Source: DASUPK01 sp963821705 (lineage in GTDB: Bacteria > Actinomycetota > Thermoleophilia > Solirubrobacterales > 70-9). From it: 64,000 bases of DNA. The notes under the pieces were generated by a model. That model had not been told where the DNA came from and ran no database searches. It saw only the letters and a program-made list of their open reading frames with translations. Positions within the stretch are counted from its first letter, which is position 1, and each line of letters begins with the position of its first letter. Positions 1 to 7,729 of this stretch are shown here, piece after piece. Made by a program: the position numbers and the translations under genes. Location: the NCBI GenBank assembly GCA_963821705.1, contig CAWGEV010000006.1, positions 186,001-250,000 on the forward strand, given 5' to 3'.

Positions 1-428
1 AGCGCCTCGAGGGAATCCGTGCGCTGCTCGGCCGCCGCGACCCTGTCGAGGGCCGCGAGTCGCCGGTCGTCCGCCGCGAAAGCCCTGTCCGCGGCGGCCT
101 GGGCACGCAGGCTCTTGACCTCCTTCAGCAGCCGCTGGAAGGCTGTGCGATCCGTCGCCGCCGAGGCCTCGATCCTCGCGACCTCCGACTCGCGTCCGCC
201 GGCGGCCCTGTCGCGGGCGTCCGCGGCCAGGTCGCGCCGGGTCGCGTCCTCGTCGCGCCGGGTCGCCTCCTCGTCGCGCCTGGCGCCCTCGCCCACCTGC
301 CTCTCCGCAGCGGAGACGCGGTTGATCGTCGCGGCCTCTCGCACCTCGGCGGCCGCACCTGGCCTGAAGCGACGCTCGTCTCCCGGTTCCCTCTTGGCTC
401 GATCGGACTCGGACCCTGATTCGATCAT
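1..428 (-). CDS. Partial charged coiled-coil protein (N-terminus only)
   Basis: An open frame runs off the left edge with about 142 residues visible. Translation starts at ATG 428, or at GTG 434, which has GGGAAG just upstream. The protein begins MIESGSESDRAKREPG and then becomes a continuous charged helix rich in Ala, Arg, Asp and Glu. It contains degenerate heptad-like units (RRDEEAT, RRDEDAT, RRDLAAD, ARDRAAG) and no hydrophobic membrane segment. In Solirubrobacterales such segments often precede a GGDEF or sensor domain, but that part lies outside the window, so no function is assigned. It follows the HAD gene on the same strand after about 150 bases. Confidence 0.55.
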   Translation of the reverse strand, partial: MIESGSESDRAKREPGDERRFRPGAAAEVREAATINRVSAAERQVGEGARRDEEATRRDEDATRRDLAADARDRAAGGRESEVARIEASAATDRTAFQRLLKEVKSLRAQAAADRAFAADDRRLAALDRVAAAEQRTDSLEA

Positions 429-556
429 GAACACGCTCTTCCCGATGAACTCGTCTCACGTCCGCGCCGCGTCCGGGAGAGCAAGGCCGCCTCGACTGTC
501 ACGGCGATCGGCCCGCGATGCAATGCCCAAATTGGGTACTTCCCGGGTGTGTGCCG

Positions 557-580
557 GACTGGCCGGGAACGGCCCCAGTC
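557..580 (-). terminator. Hairpin overlapping the stop codon of the HAD phosphatase
   Basis: GACTGGCCG pairs with CGGCCCAGTC (one bulged C) around a GGAA loop. The arm nearest the gene includes the TGA stop of the minus-strand HAD gene. There is no T-tract, so it is either a weak terminator or a 3'-end stabiliser. Confidence 0.4.
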
Positions 581-1391
581 AGCGCCGAAGGGTCCTTCGG
601 CCGCCGATCGTCCGGCCGCCCTGTCGGCGCTTCGAGGCGAGCGCGCCCGCCCCGCCCGCGGCCGCCGCGAGGGCTGTGGCGCCCGCGATCGCCAGCTTCC
701 TCCCCAGCTTCTCGAACCGCATCACCTGCCAGCCCTCCTGCCGGGCGATCTCCATGAGGTCCGCGTCCGGGTTCACGACGACCGCATGCCCGACGGACCG
801 CAGCATCGGCAGGTCGCTGACCGAGTCTGAATACGCGTAGGAGGCGTCCATGTCGATGTCATGGCGCTCCGCGAAGCGGCGCATGGCCTCGACCTTGCCG
901 TTGCCGTAGACGAAGGGTCCGTCCATCTCCCCCGTGAACTTGCCGTCAGGCCCGACGGCCCAGCTAGTGCCGATGCCGCCCTCCATGCCGAGGACCGCCG
1001 CCAGGGCCTTGACCAGGTCGTTGCCGGCGGCGCTGACGATGAAGGTCGCCCGGCCCTCGTCCTGGTGGCGGTGGACCTCGTCCAGCATCTGCGGGTAGAT
1101 CCGCGGCAGGATGCCGGCGAGCACCGCGGGCGCCATGCGCTCGACATCGCGCTCGGGAATCTCGGCGAAGACACCCTTCGCGACCTCCAGAACCGCGTTG
1201 GTCTGCTCGTCGGAGGACCCCCGCAGCCGGTAGCGGAGGTGGTCCACACCCCACTTGGCGAGCTGTCTGCGAGAGACGAAACCGCGCTGGTTGGCGACCC
1301 GCGCGAAGACCATCCCCGACGACCCCGCCATCAGGGTCTTGTCGAGGTCGAAGAAGGCCGCGCCCTTTCGCTCTGCGCCGTCTGCCGCCAT
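579..1391 (-). CDS. HAD-superfamily subfamily IB hydrolase (SerB-like phosphatase)
   Basis: A 270-residue cytoplasmic phosphatase. Motif I is FFDLDKTL near residue 13, with the nucleophile and acid/base aspartates. Motif II is the Ser in TFIVSAAG near 120. Motif III/IV is YSDSVSDLPML near 190. The cap between motifs I and II (about residues 25-95) is helical, as in HAD-IB enzymes that hydrolyse phosphoserine or phospholipid-type substrates. A hydrophobic Ala/Gly-rich stretch near 233-252 may be a C-terminal membrane anchor, and the tail is very basic. The substrate cannot be read from sequence. A TAGTCT box at 1400-1405 lies eight bases before the ATG, suggesting a leaderless transcript. Confidence 0.85.
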   Translation of the reverse strand: MAADGAERKGAAFFDLDKTLMAGSSGMVFARVANQRGFVSRRQLAKWGVDHLRYRLRGSSDEQTNAVLEVAKGVFAEIPERDVERMAPAVLAGILPRIYPQMLDEVHRHQDEGRATFIVSAAGNDLVKALAAVLGMEGGIGTSWAVGPDGKFTGEMDGPFVYGNGKVEAMRRFAERHDIDMDASYAYSDSVSDLPMLRSVGHAVVVNPDADLMEIARQEGWQVMRFEKLGRKLAIAGATALAAAAGGAGALASKRRQGGRTIGGRRTLRR

Positions 1392-1449
1392 CGGGGCGGA
1401 GACTAGCCAGGGTCAGCGGAGGCGCCGTCGAGGCTCGCGCGCCGCACGG

Positions 1450-2634
1450 CTAGGCGCCGTTCACCTCGACCAGGATCGCGTCACCCTGGCCGCCGCCGGA
1501 GCAGATCGCGGCGCAGCCGAGGCCGCCGCCGCGGCGCTTGAGCTCGTGGACCAGCGCCCCGACGATCCGGGAGCCGGAGGCGCCGATCGGGTGGCCGAGG
1601 GCGATGGCCCCACCGTTGACGTTCACCTTGTCCTCGTCGATCTCCAGCATCCGCATCGAGTTGATCGCGACCGAGGCGAAGGCCTCGTTGATCTCCCAGA
1701 GGTCGACGTCGCCGGGCTGCTTGCCGATCTTCTCCAGCGCCTGCATCGCTGCCTTCGCCGGGGTCCTGGCGAGGTAGGCGAAGTCGTCGGCGACCTGACC
1801 GTAGGCGAGCACCGTGGCGATCGGGCTCTTGCCGTTCTGCTTGGCCCACTCGTCCGAGGCGACGACCACCGCCCCGGCGCCGTCGTTGACTCCCGGCGAG
1901 TTGCCGGCGGTGTGGGTGGCGTCGTCGCCCCCCACGGCCCTCAGCTTGGAGAGCACCTCGAGCGTGGTGTCGGGCCGAATCGCCTCGTCGGCCGCGACCT
2001 CAGTGTCGCCCTTCTTCGAGTGAATCGTGATCGAGACGATCTCCTCCGCGAGCCTGCCGTCCTCCGTCGCCTGGTGGGCGAGCTGATGCGAGCGCTCGGC
2101 GAAGCGGTCCATGTCGGCGCGGGTGATCTCTAGCTCGTTGGAGACCTCGCTCGCCTCGTTGATCATCTGCTTCTCGGTGAAGGGGTTGGTGAGCCCGTCG
2201 TGCGTCATCGCGTCGATCGCCTGCACGTCGCCCATCCGGAAGCCGAAGCGGGCTCCAGGAAGCAGGTACGGCGCCTTGCTCATCGACTCCATGCCGCCGG
2301 TCACGCCGACCTCGAGGTCGCCGGCCCGGATCGCCTGGTCGGCGATGCCGATCGTCCGCATGCCCGAGGCGCAGACCTTGTTGACGGTCTCCGACGGGAC
2401 CTCGCGGGGGATGCCGGCCTTGATCTGGGCCTGGCGCGAGGGGATCTGGCCCTGGCCCGCCTGCAGCACCTGTCCGTAGACGACGCCGTGGACCTCGTCG
2501 GCCTGCACGTCGGCGCGCTCGAGCGCCTCCGAGATCGCGGTGCCGCCGAGATCGGTGGCATCGAGGGACGAGAGCCCGCCGCCCATCTTCCCGAACGGAG
2601 TCCTGGCGGTGGAGAGGATGACCGTCTTCGACAT
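1450..2634 (-). CDS. Acetyl-CoA C-acyltransferase (thiolase)
   Basis: A 394-residue thiolase, the normal family length, which condenses or cleaves acyl-CoA and acetyl-CoA in beta-oxidation or acetoacetyl-CoA synthesis. The nucleophilic Cys is in NKVCASGM (near 90). The NEAF motif is WEINEAFAS (near 318). The active-site His is in GGAIALGHPIGASG (near 350), and the second Cys is in CSGGGQGD near the end. The open frame continues far upstream, but ATG 2634 (MSKTVILSTARTPFG) is the family start and has GAAAGG before it. It is divergent from pepA, with promoters between 2635 and 2724. An acyl-CoA dehydrogenase, a thioesterase and an SDR in the window fit the same lipid metabolism. Confidence 0.93.
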   Translation of the reverse strand: MSKTVILSTARTPFGKMGGGLSSLDATDLGGTAISEALERADVQADEVHGVVYGQVLQAGQGQIPSRQAQIKAGIPREVPSETVNKVCASGMRTIGIADQAIRAGDLEVGVTGGMESMSKAPYLLPGARFGFRMGDVQAIDAMTHDGLTNPFTEKQMINEASEVSNELEITRADMDRFAERSHQLAHQATEDGRLAEEIVSITIHSKKGDTEVAADEAIRPDTTLEVLSKLRAVGGDDATHTAGNSPGVNDGAGAVVVASDEWAKQNGKSPIATVLAYGQVADDFAYLARTPAKAAMQALEKIGKQPGDVDLWEINEAFASVAINSMRMLEIDEDKVNVNGGAIALGHPIGASGSRIVGALVHELKRRGGGLGCAAICSGGGQGDAILVEVNGA

Positions 2635-2724
2635 CTGCGCCTTTCGTCGTAGCCGGGGGCGAGTCCCGCCGGCCGTTCCCAAGTTCCGGGTGAATGCTAG
2701 TGACCGCCTGTAATCTGGCGCCCC

Positions 2725-4173
2725 TTGCGCGTCGAGGTCGCCGACAAGCCGCTCTCCGAGGTCGATTCCGACCTGCTCGCGGTCCTGCTCTTCGACGGAG
2801 AGGAGCTCCCCGAGCCGCTCGCCGGCGCACCTGGCTCGGACGACGTCCAGGGTGCCTACAAGAAGACCGCGCTGATCCATCCGGAGAAGCCGCGGCGGGT
2901 CCTCGTCGTGGGGCTCGGCGACCGCGACGAGTTCGAGCCGGAGCGGGCCCGAGTGGCGGGAGCGATCGCCGCCCGATCCGCGGGATCCTTCGACGCCACC
3001 TCGCTCGCCCTCCGCGGCCCCGACTCTGCCGATCCGAAGGCCCTCGCGGCCGCCATGGTCGAGGGCGCGATCCTCGGCTCCTACCGGTTCGACCGCTTCA
3101 AGTCCAAGAAGGACGACGACGAGGACGGCAAGGGCCTCGAGGAGGTGACCGTGGTCGGCGACGACGGGCTCGCAGAGGCGGTCGAGGTGGCGCGCATCTC
3201 GGCTGAGGCCGAGAACTTCGCGCGAGAGCTGCAGGACCTGCCCTCCAACGTCGTCACCCCCTCCTATCTCTCCGGCCGCGCCAGGGCGATCGCCGATGAG
3301 CACTCGTCGGTCACCTGCGAGGTCCTCGGGCGAAAGGAGATCGCGGACAAGAAGATGGGCGGCCTCGTCGCCGTCTCCCAGGGAACCGCAGAGGACCCGC
3401 AGCTGATCGTCCTCCGCTACCAGGGCGGCGGCGGAGGCGAGACCCTCGGCCTGGTGGGCAAGGGAGTCACCTTCGACTCAGGCGGGATCTCCATCAAGCC
3501 TTCGGCGGCGATGCACGAGATGAAGATGGACATGTCGGGCGCGGCCGCAGTGCTCGAGGCGGTCTCCGCGATCGCCAAGCTCGAGGTGCCCATCGACCTC
3601 CTCGCGGTGATCCCCGCGACCGAGAACATGCCGAGCGGGACCGCCGTCAAGCCCGGGGACATCATCACCCAGTACAACGGCAAGACCGTCGAGGTGAACA
3701 ACACCGACGCCGAGGGACGGCTGATTCTCGCCGACGCCCTCGCCTACTCGGTCGAGCTCGGCGCCGATCGCATCGTCGACCTCGCCACCCTCACCGGCGC
3801 CGTGATCGTCGCGCTCGGATCGACCTACGCCGGGCTGATCTCGAACGACGACGCCTTCGCCGCCGAGGTCGAGGGAGCTGCCGGACGCACCGGCGAGCTC
3901 GCCTGGCGCCTGCCCCTCCACCCCGAGTACAAGGACCTGACCAAGGGCACGGCCGCCGACCTGACCAACGCGTCCGCCAAGCGCAAGGCCTCGACGATCT
4001 ACGCCGGGTCGTTTCTCGAGGAGTTCGTCGACGAGAAGCCCTGGGTTCACCTCGACATCGCCGGGACGGCCTGGGACGTCGGCCGCGAGTACACGGGCAA
4101 GGGCCCGAGCGGCTTCGGGACGAGGCTGCTCGTGGATCTCGCGCGCTCGCTCAGCACCGACGGCCCAAGCTAG
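2725..4173 (+). CDS. pepA: Leucyl aminopeptidase, M17 family
   Basis: A 482-residue cytosolic aminopeptidase requiring two metal ions. The metal-binding and catalytic motifs are present: VGKGVTFDSGGISIKP (near 235) and NTDAEGRLILADAL (near 330). The N-terminal half is the usual less conserved macro-like domain. The start is TTG 2725. TAATCT at 2711-2716 ends eight bases before it and there is no Shine-Dalgarno sequence, so the mRNA is probably leaderless. The stop codon overlaps the stop of the convergent gene at 4170 by four bases. Confidence 0.93.
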   Translation: MRVEVADKPLSEVDSDLLAVLLFDGEELPEPLAGAPGSDDVQGAYKKTALIHPEKPRRVLVVGLGDRDEFEPERARVAGAIAARSAGSFDATSLALRGPDSADPKALAAAMVEGAILGSYRFDRFKSKKDDDEDGKGLEEVTVVGDDGLAEAVEVARISAEAENFARELQDLPSNVVTPSYLSGRARAIADEHSSVTCEVLGRKEIADKKMGGLVAVSQGTAEDPQLIVLRYQGGGGGETLGLVGKGVTFDSGGISIKPSAAMHEMKMDMSGAAAVLEAVSAIAKLEVPIDLLAVIPATENMPSGTAVKPGDIITQYNGKTVEVNNTDAEGRLILADALAYSVELGADRIVDLATLTGAVIVALGSTYAGLISNDDAFAAEVEGAAGRTGELAWRLPLHPEYKDLTKGTAADLTNASAKRKASTIYAGSFLEEFVDEKPWVHLDIAGTAWDVGREYTGKGPSGFGTRLLVDLARSLSTDGPS

Positions 4174-4598
4174 ACGGCGAGCAGCCGCAGCAGACGGCGG
4201 CCCAGCACGCGGTCGCCCTCGATCCTGACCCGCCCGCTCGCAATCCTGCCCAGCGCCTTACGCCCGCGCGGGCGGCGTGGATCCGGGACGCCGTGGAGGC
4301 GGCCTTGCAGGGTCGGCACCGTCGCGAAGTGGACGATGTCCGGGAGACGGCCGGAGATCACCAGGTCCGGCTTGCGCGAATCCCCGTCCTCGACGACCAC
4401 GCTCCGCGGCCTGAAGTGGATGCGCAGCGGCGAAAAGTCCTCGGCGAAGCGGAAGACGACGCGCCCGCGCATCTGGCTCGCCAGCTCGGGCTCGCGGGCG
4501 ATGCCGCGTTCGATCAGGCCGAAGATGCTCGGGGCGACACCGTCCTCGACCATGCGCCCGAGGCGGACGCTGGGGGCTCTGCCGTTGCCGCTGCTCAC
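4170..4598 (-). CDS. Small SCP2-like (sterol-carrier fold) protein, putative
   Basis: A 142-residue cytoplasmic protein. Residues about 20-110 alternate short strands and helices, with FRFAEDFSPLRIHFRP, a charged turn, then PDLVISGRLPDIVHF. This pattern resembles SCP2-type lipid-binding domains, where the last segment precedes a substrate-cavity helix. The C-terminus is basic (RRPRGRKALGR). The start is GTG 4598, with AGGGTA (TACCCT on the coding strand) seven bases upstream. It lies between pepA (convergent) and a thioesterase on the same strand 22 bases upstream, which fits a lipid role. Family assignment is by pattern only. Confidence 0.5.
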   Translation of the reverse strand: MSSGNGRAPSVRLGRMVEDGVAPSIFGLIERGIAREPELASQMRGRVVFRFAEDFSPLRIHFRPRSVVVEDGDSRKPDLVISGRLPDIVHFATVPTLQGRLHGVPDPRRPRGRKALGRIASGRVRIEGDRVLGRRLLRLLAV

Positions 4599-4620
4599 AC
4601 CCCCGAGGGTAGAAGCGCGG

Positions 4621-5193
4621 CTACCCGAGGATCAGGCAGGTGCTGGTACCGGTGGCGAGCAGCTTGCCGGACTCCAGGGAGGTCAGCTTCGCTTCGGACA
4701 CCGCGTTCTTCCTGCCCCGGTGGACGACGACCGCCTCCGAGCGGACCCTTCCCGTGTCGCGGGTGATCGGTCGCAGGTACTTCACCTCGAGGGTCTGGCT
4801 TGTGTAGCCCTCACCGGCGGCACAGGTGGTGTGCACCGCACAGCCGAGCGCCGAGTCCAGGATGGTGGAGGCGTAGCCGCCGTGGACGACCCCGATCGGG
4901 TTGTAGTGCTCCTCCCCTGGCTCGCCGATGAAGACGGCCGTCCCCTCCTCGAGCAGCTCGATCGAGAAGTTCATGACCACCGCGATCGGCGGTGGCGGGA
5001 TCTCGCCGGCCTGGATCCTGCGGACGTAATCCAAGCCGGCCAGTTCGGCGCCGGCCGCCGCACTGGCGAGTGGATCCTGCCAGGTGATCTCGCGGACGCG
5101 GGTCGCCTCAGGGGCAGGCGCGGCGAAGGCGCGGGCGGCGTCCCTCGCCCCCACGCTCGACTCGACGCTCAGGTGCACCGCCTGCTTCGCCAT
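4621..5193 (-). CDS. PaaI-type hotdog thioesterase
   Basis: A 190-residue protein. The last 130 residues form a single hotdog domain with the PaaI/4HBT signature: YNPIGVVHGGYASTILDSALGCAV (near 95-118), then YTSQTLEVKYLRPITRDTGRVRSEA. It should hydrolyse an acyl- or aryl-CoA. An N-terminal extension of about 60 residues is unusual, and its beginning is low-complexity. ATG 5193 overlaps the TGA of the small upstream reading frame (TGATG), suggesting translational coupling. TTG 5196 is a possible alternative start. The GATGGCGAAGC around the start resembles the end of the interspersed repeat described elsewhere in this window. Confidence 0.8.
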   Translation of the reverse strand: MAKQAVHLSVESSVGARDAARAFAAPAPEATRVREITWQDPLASAAAGAELAGLDYVRRIQAGEIPPPPIAVVMNFSIELLEEGTAVFIGEPGEEHYNPIGVVHGGYASTILDSALGCAVHTTCAAGEGYTSQTLEVKYLRPITRDTGRVRSEAVVVHRGRKNAVSEAKLTSLESGKLLATGTSTCLILG

Positions 5194-5351
5194 CAAACGG
5201 GTCGCGCTTCGTTGCGCTCGGCGCGCCCTCTCATACGCTTGCGCCCTCCGTCATCGCGATCCTGGCGGACCGGGTAGCGAAGGTCCGCGAGGATCTCCTC
5301 GGAGCTGATCCTGACCTGCTCTGGGTGGAACTCGAACCGGAGCGCTCTCAT
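5193..5351 (-). CDS. Small 52-residue reading frame coupled to the thioesterase
   Basis: The frame runs from ATG 5351 to a TGA that overlaps the thioesterase ATG. It encodes MRALRFEFHPEQVRISSEE and then a charged, Arg-rich second half ending in EARPV. I do not recognise a family, and it has no transmembrane segment or metal motif. It is supported by the overlap, by its ATG being the first start downstream of the divergent regulatory region, and by otherwise unexplained space between two genes. It could be a real small protein or a leader that couples thioesterase translation to the promoter. Confidence 0.4.
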   Translation of the reverse strand: MRALRFEFHPEQVRISSEEILADLRYPVRQDRDDGGRKRMRGRAERNEARPV

Positions 5352-5369
5352 GGCGCCTCCTCACTGTCG

Positions 5370-5428
5370 GTTGCTTCACGCAACTGGAACGTGGCGGCAC
5401 CCTACCAGCGTGAGTTGCATGACGCAAC
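5370..5428. promoter_or_regulatory. Twin palindromic operators between the thioesterase unit and hxlR
   Basis: Two near-identical 15-bp palindromes of the form GTTGC-N5-GCAAC lie at 5370-5384 and 5414-5428, with centres 44 bases apart (about four helical turns, same face). They occupy the divergent promoter region between the 52-residue frame (start 5351) and hxlR (start 5451). This is the arrangement expected for autoregulation by the HxlR protein and joint control of the thioesterase. Confidence 0.65.
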
Positions 5429-5450
5429 CGAGTGTGCGAACATCACATTC

Positions 5451-5936
5451 ATGCTCGGCAACGAATACGAAGGTCAGATCTGCTCCATCGCCCGCAGCCT
5501 CGAGTTGGTGGGCGAGCGCTGGACGCTGCTGGTCGTTCGAGAGATCTTCCACGGCCGGCGCAAGTTCTCCGAGATGCAGCGCTCGCTCGGCGTCGCGCGC
5601 AACGTGCTCACGTCCCGCCTGCAGCGGATGGTGGACGAGGGGATCCTCGAGCGCCGTCCCTACAGCGAGCGGCCGGAGCGCTACGAGTACTTCCTGACGG
5701 AGAAAGGCCTTGACCTCTGGCCGGTGATGATCGCCCTGATGCAGTGGGGGGACAAGTACGAGCAGCAGCCCGAGGGACGCCCGTCGATCGTCGCCCACAA
5801 GGGCGAGTGCGGCGGCGAGATCGACGACCGGCGGATCTGCACCAAGTGCGGCAAGCCGCTCACGGTCCGCGAGGCGCGAGCGATCGAGGGTCCGGGGATC
5901 ACGAAGCAGCCCGAGCGGGTCAAGGCCGCGGCCTAG
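5451..5936 (+). CDS. HxlR-family winged-helix regulator
   Basis: A 161-residue DNA-binding protein. The HxlR domain spans about residues 8-100: CSIARSLELVGERWTLLVVREI, then the recognition region KFSEMQRSLGVARNVLTSRLQRMVDEGIL and the wing ERRPYSERPERYEYFLTEKG. The early Cys is the usual redox- or ligand-sensing position. The C-terminal 40 residues add a CxGGEI...CTKCGK segment with three cysteines that looks like a small zinc ribbon. ATG 5451 is preferred over the longer frame from 5325, because the longer version would translate both operator palindromes. The TAG stop is the first base triplet of a repeat element. Confidence 0.88.
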   Translation: MLGNEYEGQICSIARSLELVGERWTLLVVREIFHGRRKFSEMQRSLGVARNVLTSRLQRMVDEGILERRPYSERPERYEYFLTEKGLDLWPVMIALMQWGDKYEQQPEGRPSIVAHKGECGGEIDDRRICTKCGKPLTVREARAIEGPGITKQPERVKAAA

Positions 5937-6027
5937 CGGCCACCAGGCCGCACCACTGGGAGCGAGGGGCGGAGCCCCGAGCGGTTATGCGGGCGGCCGC
6001 TTGTGGCCGCGATCTGATGGCGAAGCC
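5934..6027 (+). repeat. Stop-to-start hairpin repeat, family A, copy 1
   Basis: A full-length copy of 94 bases. It begins at the hxlR stop (TAG followed by CGGCCACCAGGCCG). It holds a GGGGC-GGA-GCCCC hairpin in the middle and GCGGCC-N6-GGCCGC near the end, and finishes GATCTGATGGCGAAGCC. The final ATG is in frame with the downstream acyl-CoA dehydrogenase. Related copies are at 7200, 10984, 23623, 45931, 52510 and 56009. Confidence 0.85.
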
Positions 6028-6049
6028 ATCCCTAGACTCCCCCGCCCCC

Positions 6050-7195
6050 ATGGACTTCGATCTCTCCGACGAGCAGCGGCTGCTGCGCGACACCGTCCGC
6101 GACTTCGCCCGCCAGGAGGTGGCCCCGGTCGCGGAGGAGCTCGACCGCACCAAGTCCTTCCCCTACGACCTGGTCAGGCGCATGGGCGAGCTCGGCCTGA
6201 TGGGAATCCCCTTCCCCGAGCAGTACGGCGGCGGCGGAGCGGACACGCTGGCCTACGCGCTGGCTGTGGAGGAGATGACGCGGATCGACTCCTCCGTCGC
6301 GATCACGATGGCCGCCCACACCTCGCTCGGCACGATGCCCATCCACCTCTGGGGCACCGACGAGCAGAAGGACGACTGGCTCCCCCAGCTCTGCAGCGGG
6401 CAGAAGCTGGCGGCCTTCGGCCTGACCGAGCCGGAAGCGGGCTCCGACGCCGGCAACACCAAGACCCGCGCCTCGCTCGAGGACGGCGAGTGGGTCGTGA
6501 ACGGCTCAAAGCAGTTCATCACCAACTCGGGGACCGACATCTCCGGATGCGTGACGATCACCGCGGTCACCGGGCAGTCGAACGGCTCCAGGGAGATCTC
6601 GAACATCATCGTCCCGAACGGCACCCCGGGCTACGAGCCCGGCAAGCCATACCGGAAGATGGGCTGGAACGCCTCGGACACCCGGCCGCTGACCTTCGAC
6701 GACTGCCATGTCCCCGAGGGGAACCTGCTCGGCCGCCGAGGCGACGGCTTCAAGCAGTTCCTCCAGATCCTCGACGGCGGCCGGATCGGGGTCGCGGCGA
6801 TGGGGGTCGGGCTGGCCCAGGGCGCTCTCGACGAGGCGATCTCATACTCGAAGGAGCGCAAGGCGTTCGGGCAGCCGATCGGGAAGTTCCAGGCGATCCA
6901 GGCGAAGCTCGCCGACCTCTCGGCCCAGATCGAGGCGGCCAGGCTGCTCGTCTACCGCGCCGCACTGGAGAAGGACCGCGGCGACTCCTTCACCCTGACC
7001 GCCGCCCAGGCCAAGCTGATCACGGGCCGCCTCGCCGTCAAGGCGACCGAGGAGGCCGTCCAGATCCACGGCGGCTACGGCTACATCGAGGAGTATCCGG
7101 TGTGCCGCTTCTACCGCGACGCCAAGATCCTGACCATCGGCGAGGGCACCGACGAGGTGCAGCAGATGGTGATCGCGCGCCAGCTCGGAGTCTAG
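6050..7195 (+). CDS. Acyl-CoA dehydrogenase
   Basis: A 381-residue flavoenzyme of normal family length (MDFDLSDEQRLLRDTVRDFA). It catalyses alpha,beta-dehydrogenation of an acyl-CoA thioester with FAD. Visible signatures are FGLTEPEAGSDAGNTKTRA (FAD/substrate motif near 125), KQFITNSG, RKAFGQPIGKFQAIQ (near 270) and QIHGGYGYIEEYPVCRFYRDAKILTIGEGTDE, where the catalytic Glu of the short-chain type (IGEGTDE) sits near 366. The start is probably ATG 6050 with TAGACT at 6033-6038. The ATG at 6017 inside the upstream repeat is also in frame and would add MAKPSLDSPAP. Confidence 0.93.
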   Translation: MDFDLSDEQRLLRDTVRDFARQEVAPVAEELDRTKSFPYDLVRRMGELGLMGIPFPEQYGGGGADTLAYALAVEEMTRIDSSVAITMAAHTSLGTMPIHLWGTDEQKDDWLPQLCSGQKLAAFGLTEPEAGSDAGNTKTRASLEDGEWVVNGSKQFITNSGTDISGCVTITAVTGQSNGSREISNIIVPNGTPGYEPGKPYRKMGWNASDTRPLTFDDCHVPEGNLLGRRGDGFKQFLQILDGGRIGVAAMGVGLAQGALDEAISYSKERKAFGQPIGKFQAIQAKLADLSAQIEAARLLVYRAALEKDRGDSFTLTAAQAKLITGRLAVKATEEAVQIHGGYGYIEEYPVCRFYRDAKILTIGEGTDEVQQMVIARQLGV

Positions 7196-7199
7196 GGAC

Positions 7200-7288
7200 G
7201 GCTTCGCCATCAGATCGCGGCCACAAGCGGCCGCCCCACATGAGTCGCTACGGGCTTCGCCCTCCGCTCCGGAAGTGCTGCGGCCTTA
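7200..7288 (-). repeat. Stop-to-start hairpin repeat, family A, copy 2
   Basis: On the minus strand it begins at the TAA of the PRC-barrel gene. It carries a GGGC/GCCC central hairpin and the conserved GCGGCC-N6-GGCCGC hairpin, and ends ATGGCGAAGCC at 7210-7200. The first hairpin is degenerate in this copy. It separates two convergent genes and may act as a bidirectional 3' end. Confidence 0.8.
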
Positions 7289-7729
7289 GTCCTCCGCCGG
7301 GACCGCGGTGATCTCGTCCGCGTCCTGCTCGGCGACCTCTGCCGCCCTCCCCTGACCCTCATGGATCCCCCAGTGCGCGCAGAGCTCCAGCTCCTGCAGC
7401 GCGGTGAGGGACTCGTTCGGGCGGAAGCGCGGAGCCTCCCGGATCCAGTCGCGCTCGTAGGCCGCCCAGAGGCGACCGGCGCCCTCGGCGACGTGCTCGA
7501 ACGGGATCGCCGTGCAGCCGGCGAGCGGCCCGAGGCGGATCAGCGCCCAGCGGGGCTCGCCGTCCTCGGCGTCCACGTGGATCCCGGCGATCCGGCCGAG
7601 CGTCTTGTTGCCCAGGCCGTCGATCTGCATGTTCTCCCAGCCGAGTGCCTCGTCGAGGCTCGGCAGGTTCACCTTCTTCTTGCTCTCGTCCGCAGCCTTC
7701 GTCTCGGTATCCGTCTCGGTCTCAGCCAT
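7286..7729 (-). CDS. PRC-barrel domain protein
   Basis: A 147-residue soluble protein. After an acidic/Thr-rich N-terminus (MAETETDTETKAADESKKK) comes a PRC-barrel-like segment at about 20-90, with LGRIAGIHVDAEDGEPRWALIRLG matching the barrel's paired strands. A helical tail follows, with CAHWGIHEG. PRC-barrels usually act as small binding modules in RNA processing or photosynthetic reaction centres; the role here is unknown. ATG 7729 overlaps the end of meaB by eight bases (ATGGCTGA), so translation is probably coupled. The longer frame from 7759 would overlap meaB more and lacks a family match. Confidence 0.7.
   Translation of the reverse strand: MAETETDTETKAADESKKKVNLPSLDEALGWENMQIDGLGNKTLGRIAGIHVDAEDGEPRWALIRLGPLAGCTAIPFEHVAEGAGRLWAAYERDWIREAPRFRPNESLTALQELELCAHWGIHEGQGRAAEVAEQDADEITAVPAED

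Noticed and set aside
1..428. Assignment of the left-edge coiled coil to a GGDEF protein
   Set aside because: The catalytic domain is outside the window; the helix alone cannot support the function.
1450..3303. Thiolase with a 220-residue N-terminal extension
   Set aside because: The extension is antisense to pepA and lacks any domain; ATG 2634 gives the standard thiolase start.
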